NCBI RefSeq assembly: GCF_021462265.1
Contig: NZ_JAJONF010000040.1
Location: forward strand, 21,024-85,023
Length of the DNA: 64,000 bases
Direction of reading: 5' to 3'
DNA from: Streptomyces shenzhenensis
GTDB lineage: Bacteria > Actinomycetota > Actinomycetes > Streptomycetales > Streptomycetaceae
Both the position numbers and the translations under genes were made by a program. The notes beneath the pieces are model-generated. The model had not been told where the DNA came from. It searched no databases and saw only the letters and a program-made list of their open reading frames with translations. Of the stretch, positions 1 to 8,620 are shown piece after piece (position 1 is the first letter of the stretch; each line of letters opens with the position of its first letter).

Positions 1-584
1 CGGAGTTCGCCGCCTCCCTGCCGCTCGGCGCGGGCAGGCTGACCAGGGAGTACCTCGACCAGGACGGCGCGCCGTCGGATGCCGAGCTGCAGGCCCTGCG
101 CCGTGCGGTGCGCCACCAGCTGCGCGACGCCACCGCCCGTATCCGCTGGGAGCATCCGCACACCGCCGTCGCCACCTCCCGCACCTTCCAGCAGCTCGCC
201 CGGCTGTGCGGCGCCGCGCCCGGCCGGCACGGGCCGTTCGCCGAACGGGTCCTGCGCCGCGGCGACCTGCGCCGCGCGATCGACCGGCTGGCCGCCCTGC
301 CGGCGGCCGAACGCTCCGGGCTGCCCGGCATCTCCGCGCCCCGGGCCCGGCAGAGCCTCGCGGGCGCGATCGTGGGGCACACCGCGATGAAGCTGAGCGG
401 CGTGAAGGCCGTCGCCGTCTGCCCCTGGGCGCTGCGCGAGGGCATCCTGCTGCGCTACCTGGAGGACGGCGCCGACTGGTGGACCGACATCGAGACCGGA
501 ACGCACACCTTCGGACGGCCCTTCGACGGGGCGGTCGTCAGCCGCCTGCCACTGCCCCGGACCGCGTCCACGCCGGAGCCGTGA
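1..584 (+). CDS. Ppx/GppA-family phosphatase, C-terminal part
   Basis: The open frame enters from the left edge (frame of base 3) and stops with TGA at 582-584, so only about the last 193 residues are visible. The segment L-P-L-G-A-G-R-L-T-R-E-Y-L followed by the G-H-T-A-M-K and C-P-W-A-L-R-E-G-I stretches is typical of the C-terminal half of actinobacterial Ppx/GppA proteins, which hydrolyse exopolyphosphate or pppGpp in the cytoplasm. The nucleotide-binding N-terminus is outside the window, so substrate cannot be judged. A strong hairpin follows, shared with the convergent amidase gene. A polyphosphate-related operon lies at 16.7-19.1 kb, but nothing in the sequence links the two. Confidence 0.8.
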   Translation, partial: EFAASLPLGAGRLTREYLDQDGAPSDAELQALRRAVRHQLRDATARIRWEHPHTAVATSRTFQQLARLCGAAPGRHGPFAERVLRRGDLRRAIDRLAALPAAERSGLPGISAPRARQSLAGAIVGHTAMKLSGVKAVAVCPWALREGILLRYLEDGADWWTDIETGTHTFGRPFDGAVVSRLPLPRTASTPEP

Positions 585-635
585 GGCCGCGCACCGGCCC
601 ACCGGCCATCCGGCGGGCTGACGGAGCCGGAACAG

Positions 636-667
636 ACGTGCCCGGAGCCGTTCGGCTCCGGGCACGT
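636..667. terminator. Bidirectional hairpin terminator
   Basis: A perfect 14 bp stem (ACGTGCCCGGAGCC and its complement) closes a 4-base loop GTTC at 650-653. It lies between two convergent genes and can end transcription from both. There is no U-tract, as is usual in high-GC actinobacteria. Confidence 0.8.
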
Positions 668-705
668 CCGGGCGTTCAGGTGCTGCCGGGTCCGGGGGCC
701 TGGGA

Positions 706-2625
706 TCACCGGGCCTCGGTGGCCGTCACGTCGGCCGCGTTCACGTAGATGGTCCGGTTGTTGAACTGGGCCTGGTAGTACTTCTGCGCGCCCTTCACCA
801 CGGCGCCCGAGGCGAAGTAGTCGTCGGCGGCCGCGGCCGGCTGGTCCACGACGTAGGCCTGGCCGACCGGGATCCGGTAGCCGGGTGCCGTGAGCGCGAC
901 CTGCCTCGACGGCGACAGGCCGGCGGGGTACTCGGATGCCGCCGGGTACGCCTGGCCGTACAGCGGGGCGGCGTCGGGACCCACGGCGCTGATGACCGTC
1001 ACGCCCGTGGTCGGGACGGTGTTGCGCCCGCACGGGTTGTAGATCCAGCCCTCCTGGCCGTCGTACCAGATCGCGGTCCAGTCGCCCTGGCGGCCGGCCA
1101 CCACGAACTGCTGACCGGCCTGGACCCGGTCGCTCCAGTCGCTGATCTGGTCGGTGCCCGCCGTCAGGCCGGGGTGCACGTCCGGGTCGAGGAGCAGCGG
1201 CGCGTCGGCGGCGGGCGCCTGGCGCACGAACAGCGAGTTCGACGGCTGCGCGACCTCGCCGCAGGCCGTCGTCACACCGGACGGGTCGTCGGCCGGGCAG
1301 ACCGTGTAGGACTGGGTGTTCCTCTCGAACCGCGGAGCGATGGTCACCACCGAGCCGGCCGGGCCCACCCCGTGCGGGCCCTTGGCCGCGGGCGCGCCGA
1401 GCAGCCTCATGAAGCGGTTCCAGTCCCAGGCCGTGCCCGGGTCCCAGTGCTGCTTGGCGAGGTTCGAGTCGAGTGAGCCGGGAACGTTGTCATGGCCCAG
1501 GATGTGCTGCCGGTCCAGCGGCACGTCGTACCGCTGGGCGAGGTATTTCACCAGCTCGGCGGTCTGCTGGTAGGTGGCGTCGGTGTACCACTGCGCGCCC
1601 TGCGCGGTGAAGCCCGCGTGCTCGATCGAGACCGAGTGCAGGTTGTAGTGGTAGTTGCCGACGGCGTACGCGATGTCCTCGGCCGGCATCAGCTGGGTGG
1701 TGCTGCCGTCGGTGTCCATCAGGTAGTGGGCGGACACGATCGCGCCGGGCGCGGACAGGGTCGACAGCGCGGAGGCGAAGGTGCCCTCGGCGGTGTGGAT
1801 GACGATCCGGTCGATCTGGATGCCGTTCGCGGGCCGGTTCGACACCTGGCCGTTGTGGCCCGTGACGGCGACCGGCGCGTAGGCGCAGTCCATGGTGGCC
1901 GGGCACTCGGCGCCGGTGGTGGTGTCCGCGCTCGTCAGCCTGAGCTCGTCCAGCTGTGACAGGTCGGGCCGCGCGCCCTGGTCCGCGGCCAGGCGCAGCG
2001 TTCCCTGGGCGGTCTGCTGCTCGGCGCCCGACGCGATGGCCCGGAAGACGCCGTCGACGTACCGGGTGGCGGCCTTCTTGTCCGTGAGGTGGCTGTATTC
2101 GGCCACGGCCGCGGTCCACTCGGACGGGTTCTGCGGCAGGCTGCCGGTGAGGGTCTTCTGATAGGACGCCAGCAGCGCGGCCGTCCCCTCCAGGTTGGCC
2201 CCGCGATCGGTCCTCAGCCGGGCCGCGGGTATGCCGGTCAGCTTCGACGCCGTTCGCAGGGTGTGCATGCCGGGCCGGTTCACCAGCGTGGACAGGTCCG
2301 AGCGGCCACCGGCGCCGGCCGCGCCGTCGACGAGCATGTCCGTCGTCACGTCGGTGAGATTGCCGAGGCCGTAACCGCCCTTGTCGCTGTAGCCCGGGTG
2401 GGACTGCCAGCCGGACTCCTCGCGGGTGACTCCCATGAGCACGGACACGGGGACGTCGTACTTCGCCGCCGCGGCCGCGAAGTCGGCCTGCGCGCCGGAC
2501 GGCCGGGAGGTTCCGGTCTGCGCCTGGGCCGCCGACGGCAGGAGCGCCAACGCCCCGGCCGCCACGACACTTCCGACGACGGCCGACGCCGGCCACCGTG
2601 TGGAGTTCCGTCTGTACAAGGTCAT
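706..2625 (-). CDS. Secreted N-acetylmuramoyl-L-alanine amidase
   Basis: This 639-residue exported peptidoglycan hydrolase should cleave the bond between N-acetylmuramic acid and the stem peptide. A signal peptide occupies residues 1-35 (basic start, then A-A-G-A-L-A-L-L-P-S-A-A-Q-A-Q). Residues ~45-200 resemble a lysozyme-like fold, with a T-R-E-E-S-G-W motif that could hold a catalytic Glu. Residues ~265-400 form an Amidase_2/PGRP domain with zinc-ligand candidates in I-V-I-H-T-A-E-G and H-I-L-G-H-D-N-V-P-G. The C-terminus has an SH3-like stretch (W-Y-D-G-Q-E-G-W-I-Y-N-P) likely to bind the wall. The ATG is preceded by GGAG at a 9-base distance. The lysozyme-like assignment is less certain than the amidase. 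Confidence 0.88.
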   Translation of the reverse strand: MTLYRRNSTRWPASAVVGSVVAAGALALLPSAAQAQTGTSRPSGAQADFAAAAAKYDVPVSVLMGVTREESGWQSHPGYSDKGGYGLGNLTDVTTDMLVDGAAGAGGRSDLSTLVNRPGMHTLRTASKLTGIPAARLRTDRGANLEGTAALLASYQKTLTGSLPQNPSEWTAAVAEYSHLTDKKAATRYVDGVFRAIASGAEQQTAQGTLRLAADQGARPDLSQLDELRLTSADTTTGAECPATMDCAYAPVAVTGHNGQVSNRPANGIQIDRIVIHTAEGTFASALSTLSAPGAIVSAHYLMDTDGSTTQLMPAEDIAYAVGNYHYNLHSVSIEHAGFTAQGAQWYTDATYQQTAELVKYLAQRYDVPLDRQHILGHDNVPGSLDSNLAKQHWDPGTAWDWNRFMRLLGAPAAKGPHGVGPAGSVVTIAPRFERNTQSYTVCPADDPSGVTTACGEVAQPSNSLFVRQAPAADAPLLLDPDVHPGLTAGTDQISDWSDRVQAGQQFVVAGRQGDWTAIWYDGQEGWIYNPCGRNTVPTTGVTVISAVGPDAAPLYGQAYPAASEYPAGLSPSRQVALTAPGYRIPVGQAYVVDQPAAAADDYFASGAVVKGAQKYYQAQFNNRTIYVNAADVTATEAR

Positions 2626-2975
2626 GCTGCTCCGTTCTCCGTCGACTTGAAGAGATGACTTTGAAGAGTCCGCGGTTCCGCCGAGGGCGCCCGGCCGGCC
2701 GACGATGCCCTCACAACCTCCCTGGAACTATAGAAAGTTGAGACACCGCGAGGCTCAGCGGGTTACTCGCCCCGCATGCCGCTCCCCGCGCCGAAAAGCG
2801 CGGTGCTCCGCAGGTGCCGTGACCTCCTGGTCGTCGACTCCGGGTTGATGCCGCGGACCCGGCGCGCCCGAGGTGACAGGTTCTGGTCAATAACTGGCCA
2901 AATCCCGGACACCCGCCGCGGCCGGTGATCGGGTGCTGTGCGACGGCTGTGGAACTGCCCGTTTGGGAGGATCTG
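2626..2975. other. Divergent intergenic region
   Basis: No gene is visible in these 350 bases between two divergent secreted-protein genes. An A/T-rich stretch around 2725-2740 contains TATAGT on the minus strand, a possible -10 element for the amidase gene. TGGTCA and TGGCCA lie five bases apart near 2885-2901, an imperfect inverted repeat that could be an operator. Confidence 0.4.
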
Positions 2976-5615
2976 GTGTCAGCACCAACCCGTAAGAGAC
3001 GATGGCTCACGATCTGTGCCATCACCGCGTCCGCCGCGCTCGTCGCGATACCCGCGGGTGCCGCGCCCGGCGGAGCCGGCAGCCCCTTCGGAGTCCGCGC
3101 GCTCGCCCGGCTGGCCGCCGAGCGGGAGCATGCGAGGGGGGCCATCACACCCAGGGCGACGGCGGACGACGACGGCGGCAACGAGGCCGACGAGATCGCC
3201 GAGGGCGCGGACCAGTACGCCGAGGCCCGCACCTCGCCCGGCGTCGTCGCCCCCGGCGCGTACGGCGCCGCCTGGGCCGGCCTGAACAACCTGACTGGCA
3301 CGGGCGGCAGTTGGCGCAACATCACCGACCTCCCGTACAACTCCGACGACTCCCGCTACCGCGACATCGACTCCAACTCCAGCGGCGGCTCGGGTGACGT
3401 CACCGGCCGGATGGCCGCGATGGCTGCCGATGACGACGGGTACGTGTACGCGGGCAGCGCGGGCGGCGGTGTATGGCGGTCCAAGCGGGGCGGCGGGCAC
3501 TGGAAGCCGATCAGCGACAAGCTGCCCTCGCAGTCCACCGGCGCGCTGGCGCTGGACGGCGCGGGACGGCTGTGGCTGGGCACCGGCGAGGCCACCACCA
3601 ACGCGGACGCCTATCTCGGCAGCGGCGTCTACGTCCTGTCCGACCCGCACCACGGCACGTTCTCCGCCCGTAGCCGGGTCGGCGGCGACGAACTGGAGTC
3701 CACCACCGTCCACGAACTGCGCTTCGGCGGCGGCAAGGTGTGGGCGGCCACCAGCGAGGGCGTGTGGAGCCACTCCACGAAGAAGCTCACCGGCGCCTGG
3801 AAGCTGGAGTTCGCCCCCAACCCCGACTATCTGCCGGGCGGTTCGAAGGCCGACGACGACCTGGCCGCGTACAAGAACATCGCCAACGACATCGCGATCG
3901 ACCCGAAGGACCCGAGCAAGGTGGTCCTCGCGGTCGGCTGGCGCAGCGGCGACGACTACAACGGCTTCTACACCAGGTCCGGTGGCAGCTGGCAGCGGAT
4001 CAGCAGCGGCTTCGGCGACCTGCCGACCGACGCCGGCGATGTCGGCAACGTCACCTTCGCCCGCTCCGCCGACGGCTCCCGCTACTACGCCGTCGACCAG
4101 TCGCCCGAGCAGCTGAACACCAACCCGGACAGCGGCCTGGAGGGCATCTACGTCTCCAAGTCCGGCTCCCCCACCGGTCCCTGGACGAAGATCGCCGACT
4201 ACAAGGGCCTGGCCGCCGACGGCTCGGCGCTGACCAGCAGCGGCTACATGCCGGGCGTGCAGGCCTGGTACAACCAGTTCCTCACCGTGGACCCGGCGGA
4301 CGCGGAGCACGTCTACGCGGGCCTGGAGGAGGTCTTCGAGACCAAGGACGGCGGCAGCACCTGGTCCACCGTCGGCCCGTACTGGAACTTCGGCTTCTCC
4401 TGTTGGTCCATCGACCCGGCGAAGCAGACCGGTGACTGCAACCAGACCACCCACTCCGACCAGCACGGCGTCGCGATCGGCAGCTACCACGGCAAGAGCT
4501 TCGTGTACGTCGGCAACGACGGCGGCGTCTACAAGCGTCCCGTCGACGGATCCCAGGACGCCTCCGGTCACGCCACCGACTGGACCTCCCTCAACGACGG
4601 CACCATCGACACCCTCCAGTACTACTCGGTGGGCATCGGCAAGGACCCGGACCACGGCGGCGTGTCCGTCACCGGCGGCCTCCAGGACAACGGGCAGTCG
4701 ATCCTCCGCAGCAATGACACGGTCATGGGGTCGAACTTCGGCGGTGACGGCGGCGACACCCTCACCGACCCCGCCAACGGCTGCGACCTGGCGGAGGAAT
4801 ATGTCTACCTCGCCATCCAGGTGACCCAGAACTGCGCCGTCAACGACGGCAGCTGGAGCACCGACGCCTCCAAGGCCACGTCGTACAACGTCGCCCCGGC
4901 CGACAACGCCACCGGCGAGGCCCGCTTCATCGCCCCGCTCGCGGCCGACGCCAAGAACAGCTCGACGTGGATCGCGGGCGGCCGGCACGTGTGGGTGCAG
5001 ACCCACGGCTACGCCATCCGCAGCGGTTCGGAGTGGACCAGCGTGTACGACCTCGGCGCCGGCCGCACCGCGACCGCCGTCGCCGCCTCCGGCGGCAAGG
5101 TGTACGTCGGCTGGTGCGGCCCCTGCAACAACCAGGGCTTCGCCCGCGGCATCGCCGTCGGCAACGCGGACGGCACCGGCTGGCACGACATCACCCTGCC
5201 CGTGACCGGGACCGTGCCCAACCGCTACCTCAGCGGCTTCGCCGTCGACCCGGACAACGCCGACCACGTCTTCCTCGCGGTCAACGGCTTCTCCCGGCAC
5301 TGGACCGAGGGACCGGGCGCGGGCGTCGGCCACGTCTTCGAGTCCACCGACGGCGGCACCACCTGGACCGACGTCTCGGCGAACCTCCCCGACGTGCCGG
5401 CCGACTCCGCCGTGGTCACGCCGAACGGCGGCCTCGCCGTCGCCACCGACCTCGGCGTCGTCTACCGCGCGCCGGGCCGCACGCGGTGGCAGCGCGTCGG
5501 CTCGCTCCCGGCCGTCGCCGTGCTCCAGCTGAAGCTCGGCCCCGACGGCAGCACCCTGTACGCGGCCACCCACGGCCGCGGCATCTACACGATCAAGGTG
5601 CGCGGCCTGCGCTGA
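2976..5615 (+). CDS. Secreted sortilin/BNR-type beta-propeller protein
   Basis: The likely start is GTG 2976, with GGGAGG five bases upstream. It gives an 879-residue precursor whose N-terminus is a clear signal peptide (R-K-R-R-W, then a hydrophobic stretch ending in A-G-A-A-P). The mature protein has repeated Asp-box motifs such as T-K-D-G-G-S-T-W and S-T-D-G-G-T-T-W plus many D-P-x-x-x-x-V-x-A blade starts, as in the sortilin/Vps10 and BNR-repeat propeller families. These act outside the cell, often on glycans, but the catalytic residues of sialidases or xyloglucanases cannot be assigned from sequence alone. It is a single-gene unit with its own terminator. The fold call is firm; the function is not. 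Confidence 0.8.
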   Translation: MSAPTRKRRWLTICAITASAALVAIPAGAAPGGAGSPFGVRALARLAAEREHARGAITPRATADDDGGNEADEIAEGADQYAEARTSPGVVAPGAYGAAWAGLNNLTGTGGSWRNITDLPYNSDDSRYRDIDSNSSGGSGDVTGRMAAMAADDDGYVYAGSAGGGVWRSKRGGGHWKPISDKLPSQSTGALALDGAGRLWLGTGEATTNADAYLGSGVYVLSDPHHGTFSARSRVGGDELESTTVHELRFGGGKVWAATSEGVWSHSTKKLTGAWKLEFAPNPDYLPGGSKADDDLAAYKNIANDIAIDPKDPSKVVLAVGWRSGDDYNGFYTRSGGSWQRISSGFGDLPTDAGDVGNVTFARSADGSRYYAVDQSPEQLNTNPDSGLEGIYVSKSGSPTGPWTKIADYKGLAADGSALTSSGYMPGVQAWYNQFLTVDPADAEHVYAGLEEVFETKDGGSTWSTVGPYWNFGFSCWSIDPAKQTGDCNQTTHSDQHGVAIGSYHGKSFVYVGNDGGVYKRPVDGSQDASGHATDWTSLNDGTIDTLQYYSVGIGKDPDHGGVSVTGGLQDNGQSILRSNDTVMGSNFGGDGGDTLTDPANGCDLAEEYVYLAIQVTQNCAVNDGSWSTDASKATSYNVAPADNATGEARFIAPLAADAKNSSTWIAGGRHVWVQTHGYAIRSGSEWTSVYDLGAGRTATAVAASGGKVYVGWCGPCNNQGFARGIAVGNADGTGWHDITLPVTGTVPNRYLSGFAVDPDNADHVFLAVNGFSRHWTEGPGAGVGHVFESTDGGTTWTDVSANLPDVPADSAVVTPNGGLAVATDLGVVYRAPGRTRWQRVGSLPAVAVLQLKLGPDGSTLYAATHGRGIYTIKVRGLR

Positions 5616-5627
5616 CGCAACGGCATG

Positions 5628-5662
5628 ACAGGGGTGCCCCCGGCCTGCGGGGGCACCCCTGT
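5628..5662 (+). terminator. Hairpin terminator after propeller gene
   Basis: A 14 bp perfect stem (ACAGGGGTGCCCCC and its complement) closes a seven-base loop at 5642-5648. It begins 12 bases after the stop codon of the propeller gene. Confidence 0.85.
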
Positions 5663-5831
5663 GCCGGACAGGGCGCCGCGGTCACAAGCCGTGATCGCGG
5701 GGTGCCGAGCCGTCCGCCGTTTGGCGGCACGGGCGCGGGAAGCCCGAGATCAGCCCCTTCACCGCGCCGCCGGCCGGACGGACGAAGGCCCGCGGGCCGC
5801 GGCCGACCGAGAACCGAGAGGAGTCCGTGCC

Positions 5832-6059
5832 ATGACGACTCCTGATCCTGAGCCGCGCCGAACCCCGGGACTCGAACCGGGTGGCGGGGCAGCGCCCGGT
5901 GAGACTCCCCCTGCGGAGGGGAGCATCTCCGGAATCTCCCATCCCGAGCCGCCCGAGCTGCGCAAGGGCTGGGCGGCCATGCCACTCGTCCTGATCATGG
6001 GGGTGGTGCTGCTGGTGGTGATCGGCCTCATCGCGATGGTGGTCGCACTGATCGGCTAG
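5832..6059 (+). CDS. DUF6480-type small membrane protein
   Basis: This 75-residue protein starts at ATG 5832 after a GAGAGGAG Shine-Dalgarno sequence. Its first half is hydrophilic and proline-rich with the signature R-R-T-P-G-L-E-P-G-G-G and P-G-E-T-P-P-A-E-G-S, which I recognise as the DUF6480 family of streptomycetes. The second half is one transmembrane helix (residues ~52-73) ending at the C-terminus. Function is unknown; homologues often sit beside stress-response genes, as here. The TAG stop codon is the first three bases of the palindromic element that follows, so that element abuts or has fixed the gene's end. Confidence 0.8.
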   Translation: MTTPDPEPRRTPGLEPGGGAAPGETPPAEGSISGISHPEPPELRKGWAAMPLVLIMGVVLLVVIGLIAMVVALIG

Positions 6060-6222
6060 TGCTGTGGCCGGGAAGGTTTGCCGGAAAGCTCGCGGCGTCC
6101 GGTGCGGTGCATCGCAAGGCGGAGCATCGCCCGCGTACTGGATGTACTCGGGTGATGCGACAACGCGGCGAGGTGCCGTGCCGGGCGTCGCGAGCCGGTG
6201 AACCTTTCCGGTCGCAGCACTA
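6057..6222. repeat. 166 bp palindromic MITE-like element
   Basis: The two ends are long imperfect inverted repeats of about 50 bp. Both outer ends read TAGTGCTG, followed by matching blocks (C-C-G-G, A-A-G-G-T-T, C-C-G-G, C-T-C-G-C-G, C-G-Y-C-C-G-G). The centre has no coding signal. I recall very similar sequences scattered between genes in many Streptomyces genomes. The form fits a non-autonomous mobile element or an exported RNA-hairpin repeat. No second copy occurs in this window. Confidence 0.6.
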
Positions 6223-6236
6223 GGCACCGGGCCCCG

Positions 6237-6590
6237 TCAGCCGCCGGAACGCGGGAGCGCCACCCCATCCCCGGCGGCGTCGGCCACCGTACCGAACTGG
6301 GCATCGGTTCCGGTCAGTTCGAGTACCCGCCACACCTGGGGACGTGTGCCGCGCAGCTCCATCACGCCGCCGCCGGCGACGACCCGCCGGCGCAGGCACA
6401 GCAGCATCCCCAGCCCCCCGGCGTCCATGAAGCCCACCCGCGTCAGGTCGACCGTGAGATCACGGCCGCCGAGCGCCAACGGACCCGTCACCGCGGCCGC
6501 CCGCACACGTGCGGGATAGTCCAGTTCCCCGCTCAGCGCGAGGACGATCCGGGTGGGAGAATCGCTGATCCGTACGTCGAAAACCGGCAT
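6237..6590 (-). CDS. STAS-domain protein lacking the phospho-serine
   Basis: A 117-residue single STAS domain of the anti-sigma-factor antagonist type (SpoIIAA/RsbV fold). Such proteins free a sigma factor by binding its anti-sigma kinase and are switched off by phosphorylation of a serine in D-S-S-G. Here that motif reads D56-A-G-G59, so the phosphorylatable serine is Gly58. The protein could be permanently active or act as a scaffold. The start M-P-V-F-D-V is chosen because the STAS fold begins there. Its ribosome-binding site is weak, and longer in-frame starts exist upstream. It lies near a sigma factor, an anti-sigma kinase and a second STAS gene within 5 kb. Confidence 0.82.
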   Translation of the reverse strand: MPVFDVRISDSPTRIVLALSGELDYPARVRAAAVTGPLALGGRDLTVDLTRVGFMDAGGLGMLLCLRRRVVAGGGVMELRGTRPQVWRVLELTGTDAQFGTVADAAGDGVALPRSGG

Positions 6591-7127
6591 GGAGCAAACC
6601 ACCGTTCGGGGTCGAAGACCATCACGGTCGGCTCCCACTGCCGGAAGAAGGCCGTCCAGGGCGCGGCAACAGGGCGCCGCTCCCAGCCGGGCGAGGCCAC
6701 CCGTACCCGCCACCGGTCACCTTCTCGGTGACCGCTCGGCGGCGCGGGCTTCTCCCACCAGACCAGGCTGGTTGTCCGTCCAGCCTGTCACAGCCGCCTG
6801 TCGGCGACCAGACCGCCCGGGCGGGACCGCACGCACAAAGGTGCGGTGCCGACCGCGCGGCGCCCGCCCCGGACGCATGCCGACCGGACCGTCCGCCGCT
6901 CCGCGGACCGGCCACGCAGGCCCGCTGGGGCCCGGCGCTGTGAATCCGCACCGGGTACCCCCGCCCCGGTGGCCCATGCCCGCGGATCGCGGAAGGGCAC
7001 GCCCCTGCCGGGCCGGCTCCCGAGATCGCCGGGCTCTTTCCCGGTGCGCACCGCCCGGCCTGGGTACTCGGCGGCGAGACCGGCGGGCTGAGCCCGCTTC
7101 GACACAACGCTACGGAGTGATGCGACG
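6591..7127. other. Intergenic region, no convincing gene
   Basis: These 537 bases separate the divergent STAS gene and the small helical-protein gene. All open frames are shadow-like, with composition unlike the neighbours. GGGTAC at 6953-6958 and 7062-7067 resembles the -10 box of SigB-type promoters (GGGTAC/T), but no matching -35 was found. Confidence 0.35.
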
Positions 7128-7361
7128 ATGGCCAGCGCCACCGAGACCGGAAACATCACCGGAACCTCCGACAAGGACTACAACCTTCTCTGGTACGTCG
7201 AGAGCTGCCTGGACAACGCCCTCCGGCTGGACACGTACATCAAGGACGCCGAGCGGGCGAAGGACGAACAGCTGGTCGAGCTGTTCAGCAAGGCACAGGC
7301 TGACAGCCGCAAGGGCGCGGATCTGGGCAAGGCCCTGCTGCGCAGTCGCCTGAGCGCCTGA
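7128..7361 (+). CDS. Small helical protein, unknown function
   Basis: A 77-residue soluble protein that starts at ATG 7128 with GGAG about 10 bases upstream. It is rich in charged helix-forming residues. The segments Y-N-L-L-W-Y-V-E-S-C-L-D-N and A-Q-A-D-S-R-K-G-A-D-L-G-K look conserved, and I recall similar small proteins in other streptomycetes, without a known role. It has no signal peptide or transmembrane segment. Its position between an STAS gene and a GAF-ANTAR regulator suggests a stress-related job, but this is only context. Confidence 0.7.
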   Translation: MASATETGNITGTSDKDYNLLWYVESCLDNALRLDTYIKDAERAKDEQLVELFSKAQADSRKGADLGKALLRSRLSA

Positions 7362-7571
7362 GCGGCTGGTCACCGGGGCCGGCGGGGCTCCCGCGGACCC
7401 CCGTCGGCCCAGCCGCCCCACCGCCTCCCGGAGCTCGAACACCGCCGTATGCCGCAGCCCCGCAGTCATCTCCGGGCCCGTCACGGGTATCCGCTTGCGT
7501 GGTAGCCGTGAGCCTCGCGTGCAAAGCTGACGACGAGGCTTGTCCGGACGGGACGAGTAACGGAGGACGAC

Positions 7572-8261
7572 GTGGACTGGGATCGGTTCGCGGAGCAGAT
7601 GGCATCGATGGCGCGGGAGCTCCTGGCACAGGACTCGGTGGACGCCACCCTGGCACGGATCACCGCGTCGGCAACCGAACTGGTCGAGGGCTGTGACGCG
7701 GCGGGCATCCTCGTGCTGCACGAGGCGCGGGTGGAGACGCTCGCCCCCACCGACCAGCTGGTCGCGGACAGCGACCGGCTGCAGCAGCGGCTGGGGGAAG
7801 GGCCGTGCTTCGACACGGCTCACAGTTCGCGGGGCGACCGGGTCTTCCGCATCGCGGACCTCACCGGCGAGCGGCAGCGCTGGCCCGCCTTCGCTCCCGA
7901 GGCCCACCGGCTCGGCATCGGCAGCATGATGGGCTTCCTGCTGTACACCGAGGACGACGACTTCGGGGCGCTGAACCTCTACTCCCACAAGCCGGGAGCG
8001 TTCACCGAGGCCAGCGAGCTGGCTGGCTGGCTGCTGGCCTCGCACGCGGCGGTCGCCTTCTCCAGCGCCCGCACCCACGCCCAGCTGGAGCAGGCCCTCA
8101 CCACCCGCCACACCATCGGCGAGGCCATGGGCATCATCATGGGCAGCCACCGCCTCACCGAGGAGGAGGCGTTCAACGTGCTGCGCCGCTACTCCCAGGC
8201 GAACAACATCAAACTCCGCGAGGTCGCCCGCCGGGTCCGCGAAGAGGGCACTCTGACGTGA
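7572..8261 (+). CDS. GAF-ANTAR transcription antitermination regulator
   Basis: A 229-residue protein starting at GTG 7572 with GGAGGA directly upstream. Residues ~20-155 form a GAF sensor domain (R-L-G-E-G-P-C-F-D, G-I-G-S-M-M-G-F-L-L). Residues ~165-225 form an ANTAR RNA-binding domain with the typical A-x-G-I-I-M and A-F-N-V-L-R-R-Y-S-Q. ANTAR proteins bind paired RNA hexaloops and prevent termination, usually when a partner domain senses a ligand or is phosphorylated. The GAF ligand is not evident. It sits just upstream of the sigma factor gene in the same direction, with a 359-base gap, so it is probably a separate unit. Confidence 0.9.
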   Translation: MDWDRFAEQMASMARELLAQDSVDATLARITASATELVEGCDAAGILVLHEARVETLAPTDQLVADSDRLQQRLGEGPCFDTAHSSRGDRVFRIADLTGERQRWPAFAPEAHRLGIGSMMGFLLYTEDDDFGALNLYSHKPGAFTEASELAGWLLASHAAVAFSSARTHAQLEQALTTRHTIGEAMGIIMGSHRLTEEEAFNVLRRYSQANNIKLREVARRVREEGTLT

Positions 8262-8620
8262 CCCCGGACGGGCGGCTCCTCTGGCACTTCGGCTGAACCA
8301 GAGAAGCCTGGGCCGGGCCAGTCCCCAGGGGATCGCTGCCGAACCCGGCTTGGCCTCCGAGTCCCCCGTCCGGCCGTGCGCACACGCCACCGGGAGACGG
8401 ACCGGCTTTTTCACCGCCGAAGCCCGTACCCAGCCGCGGCGCCGGCCGCCTGGTTCCCCAGGGGAACCCACGGCAGGAGGCCGCCCCGGCCCGAACGGAA
8501 ACGGCGAGCCCGGCGAAGAATGACAGCGGCTGGGGGAATGCGGCTCGGCGGCCGGGGTAGGCGCGTGCTTGCCGGACGACGAACCGGCGAGGACGAGGGC
8601 GAGCGACTGGGAGGGGCATC
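8262..8620. promoter_or_regulatory. Sigma gene upstream region with palindrome
   Basis: No gene is visible. A perfect inverted repeat GGTTCCCC-A-GGGGAACC lies at 8452-8468, about 150 bases before the sigma factor start. It could be an operator or an early hairpin in the leader. GGGTAG at ~8554 resembles a SigB-type -10, which would fit autoregulation, but no good -35 pairs with it. Confidence 0.4.

Noticed and set aside
2979..5573. Very long open frame on the minus strand opposite the propeller gene
   Set aside because: Its Val/Gly/Ala/Arg-rich product is a shadow of the GC-rich codon pattern of the plus-strand gene, which has a signal peptide, Asp-boxes and a ribosome-binding site.
6953..7067. 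GGGTAC boxes as SigB-type promoters for the small helical-protein gene
   Set aside because: No -35 box (GTTT or similar) was found at the right distance, so they are not listed as promoters.
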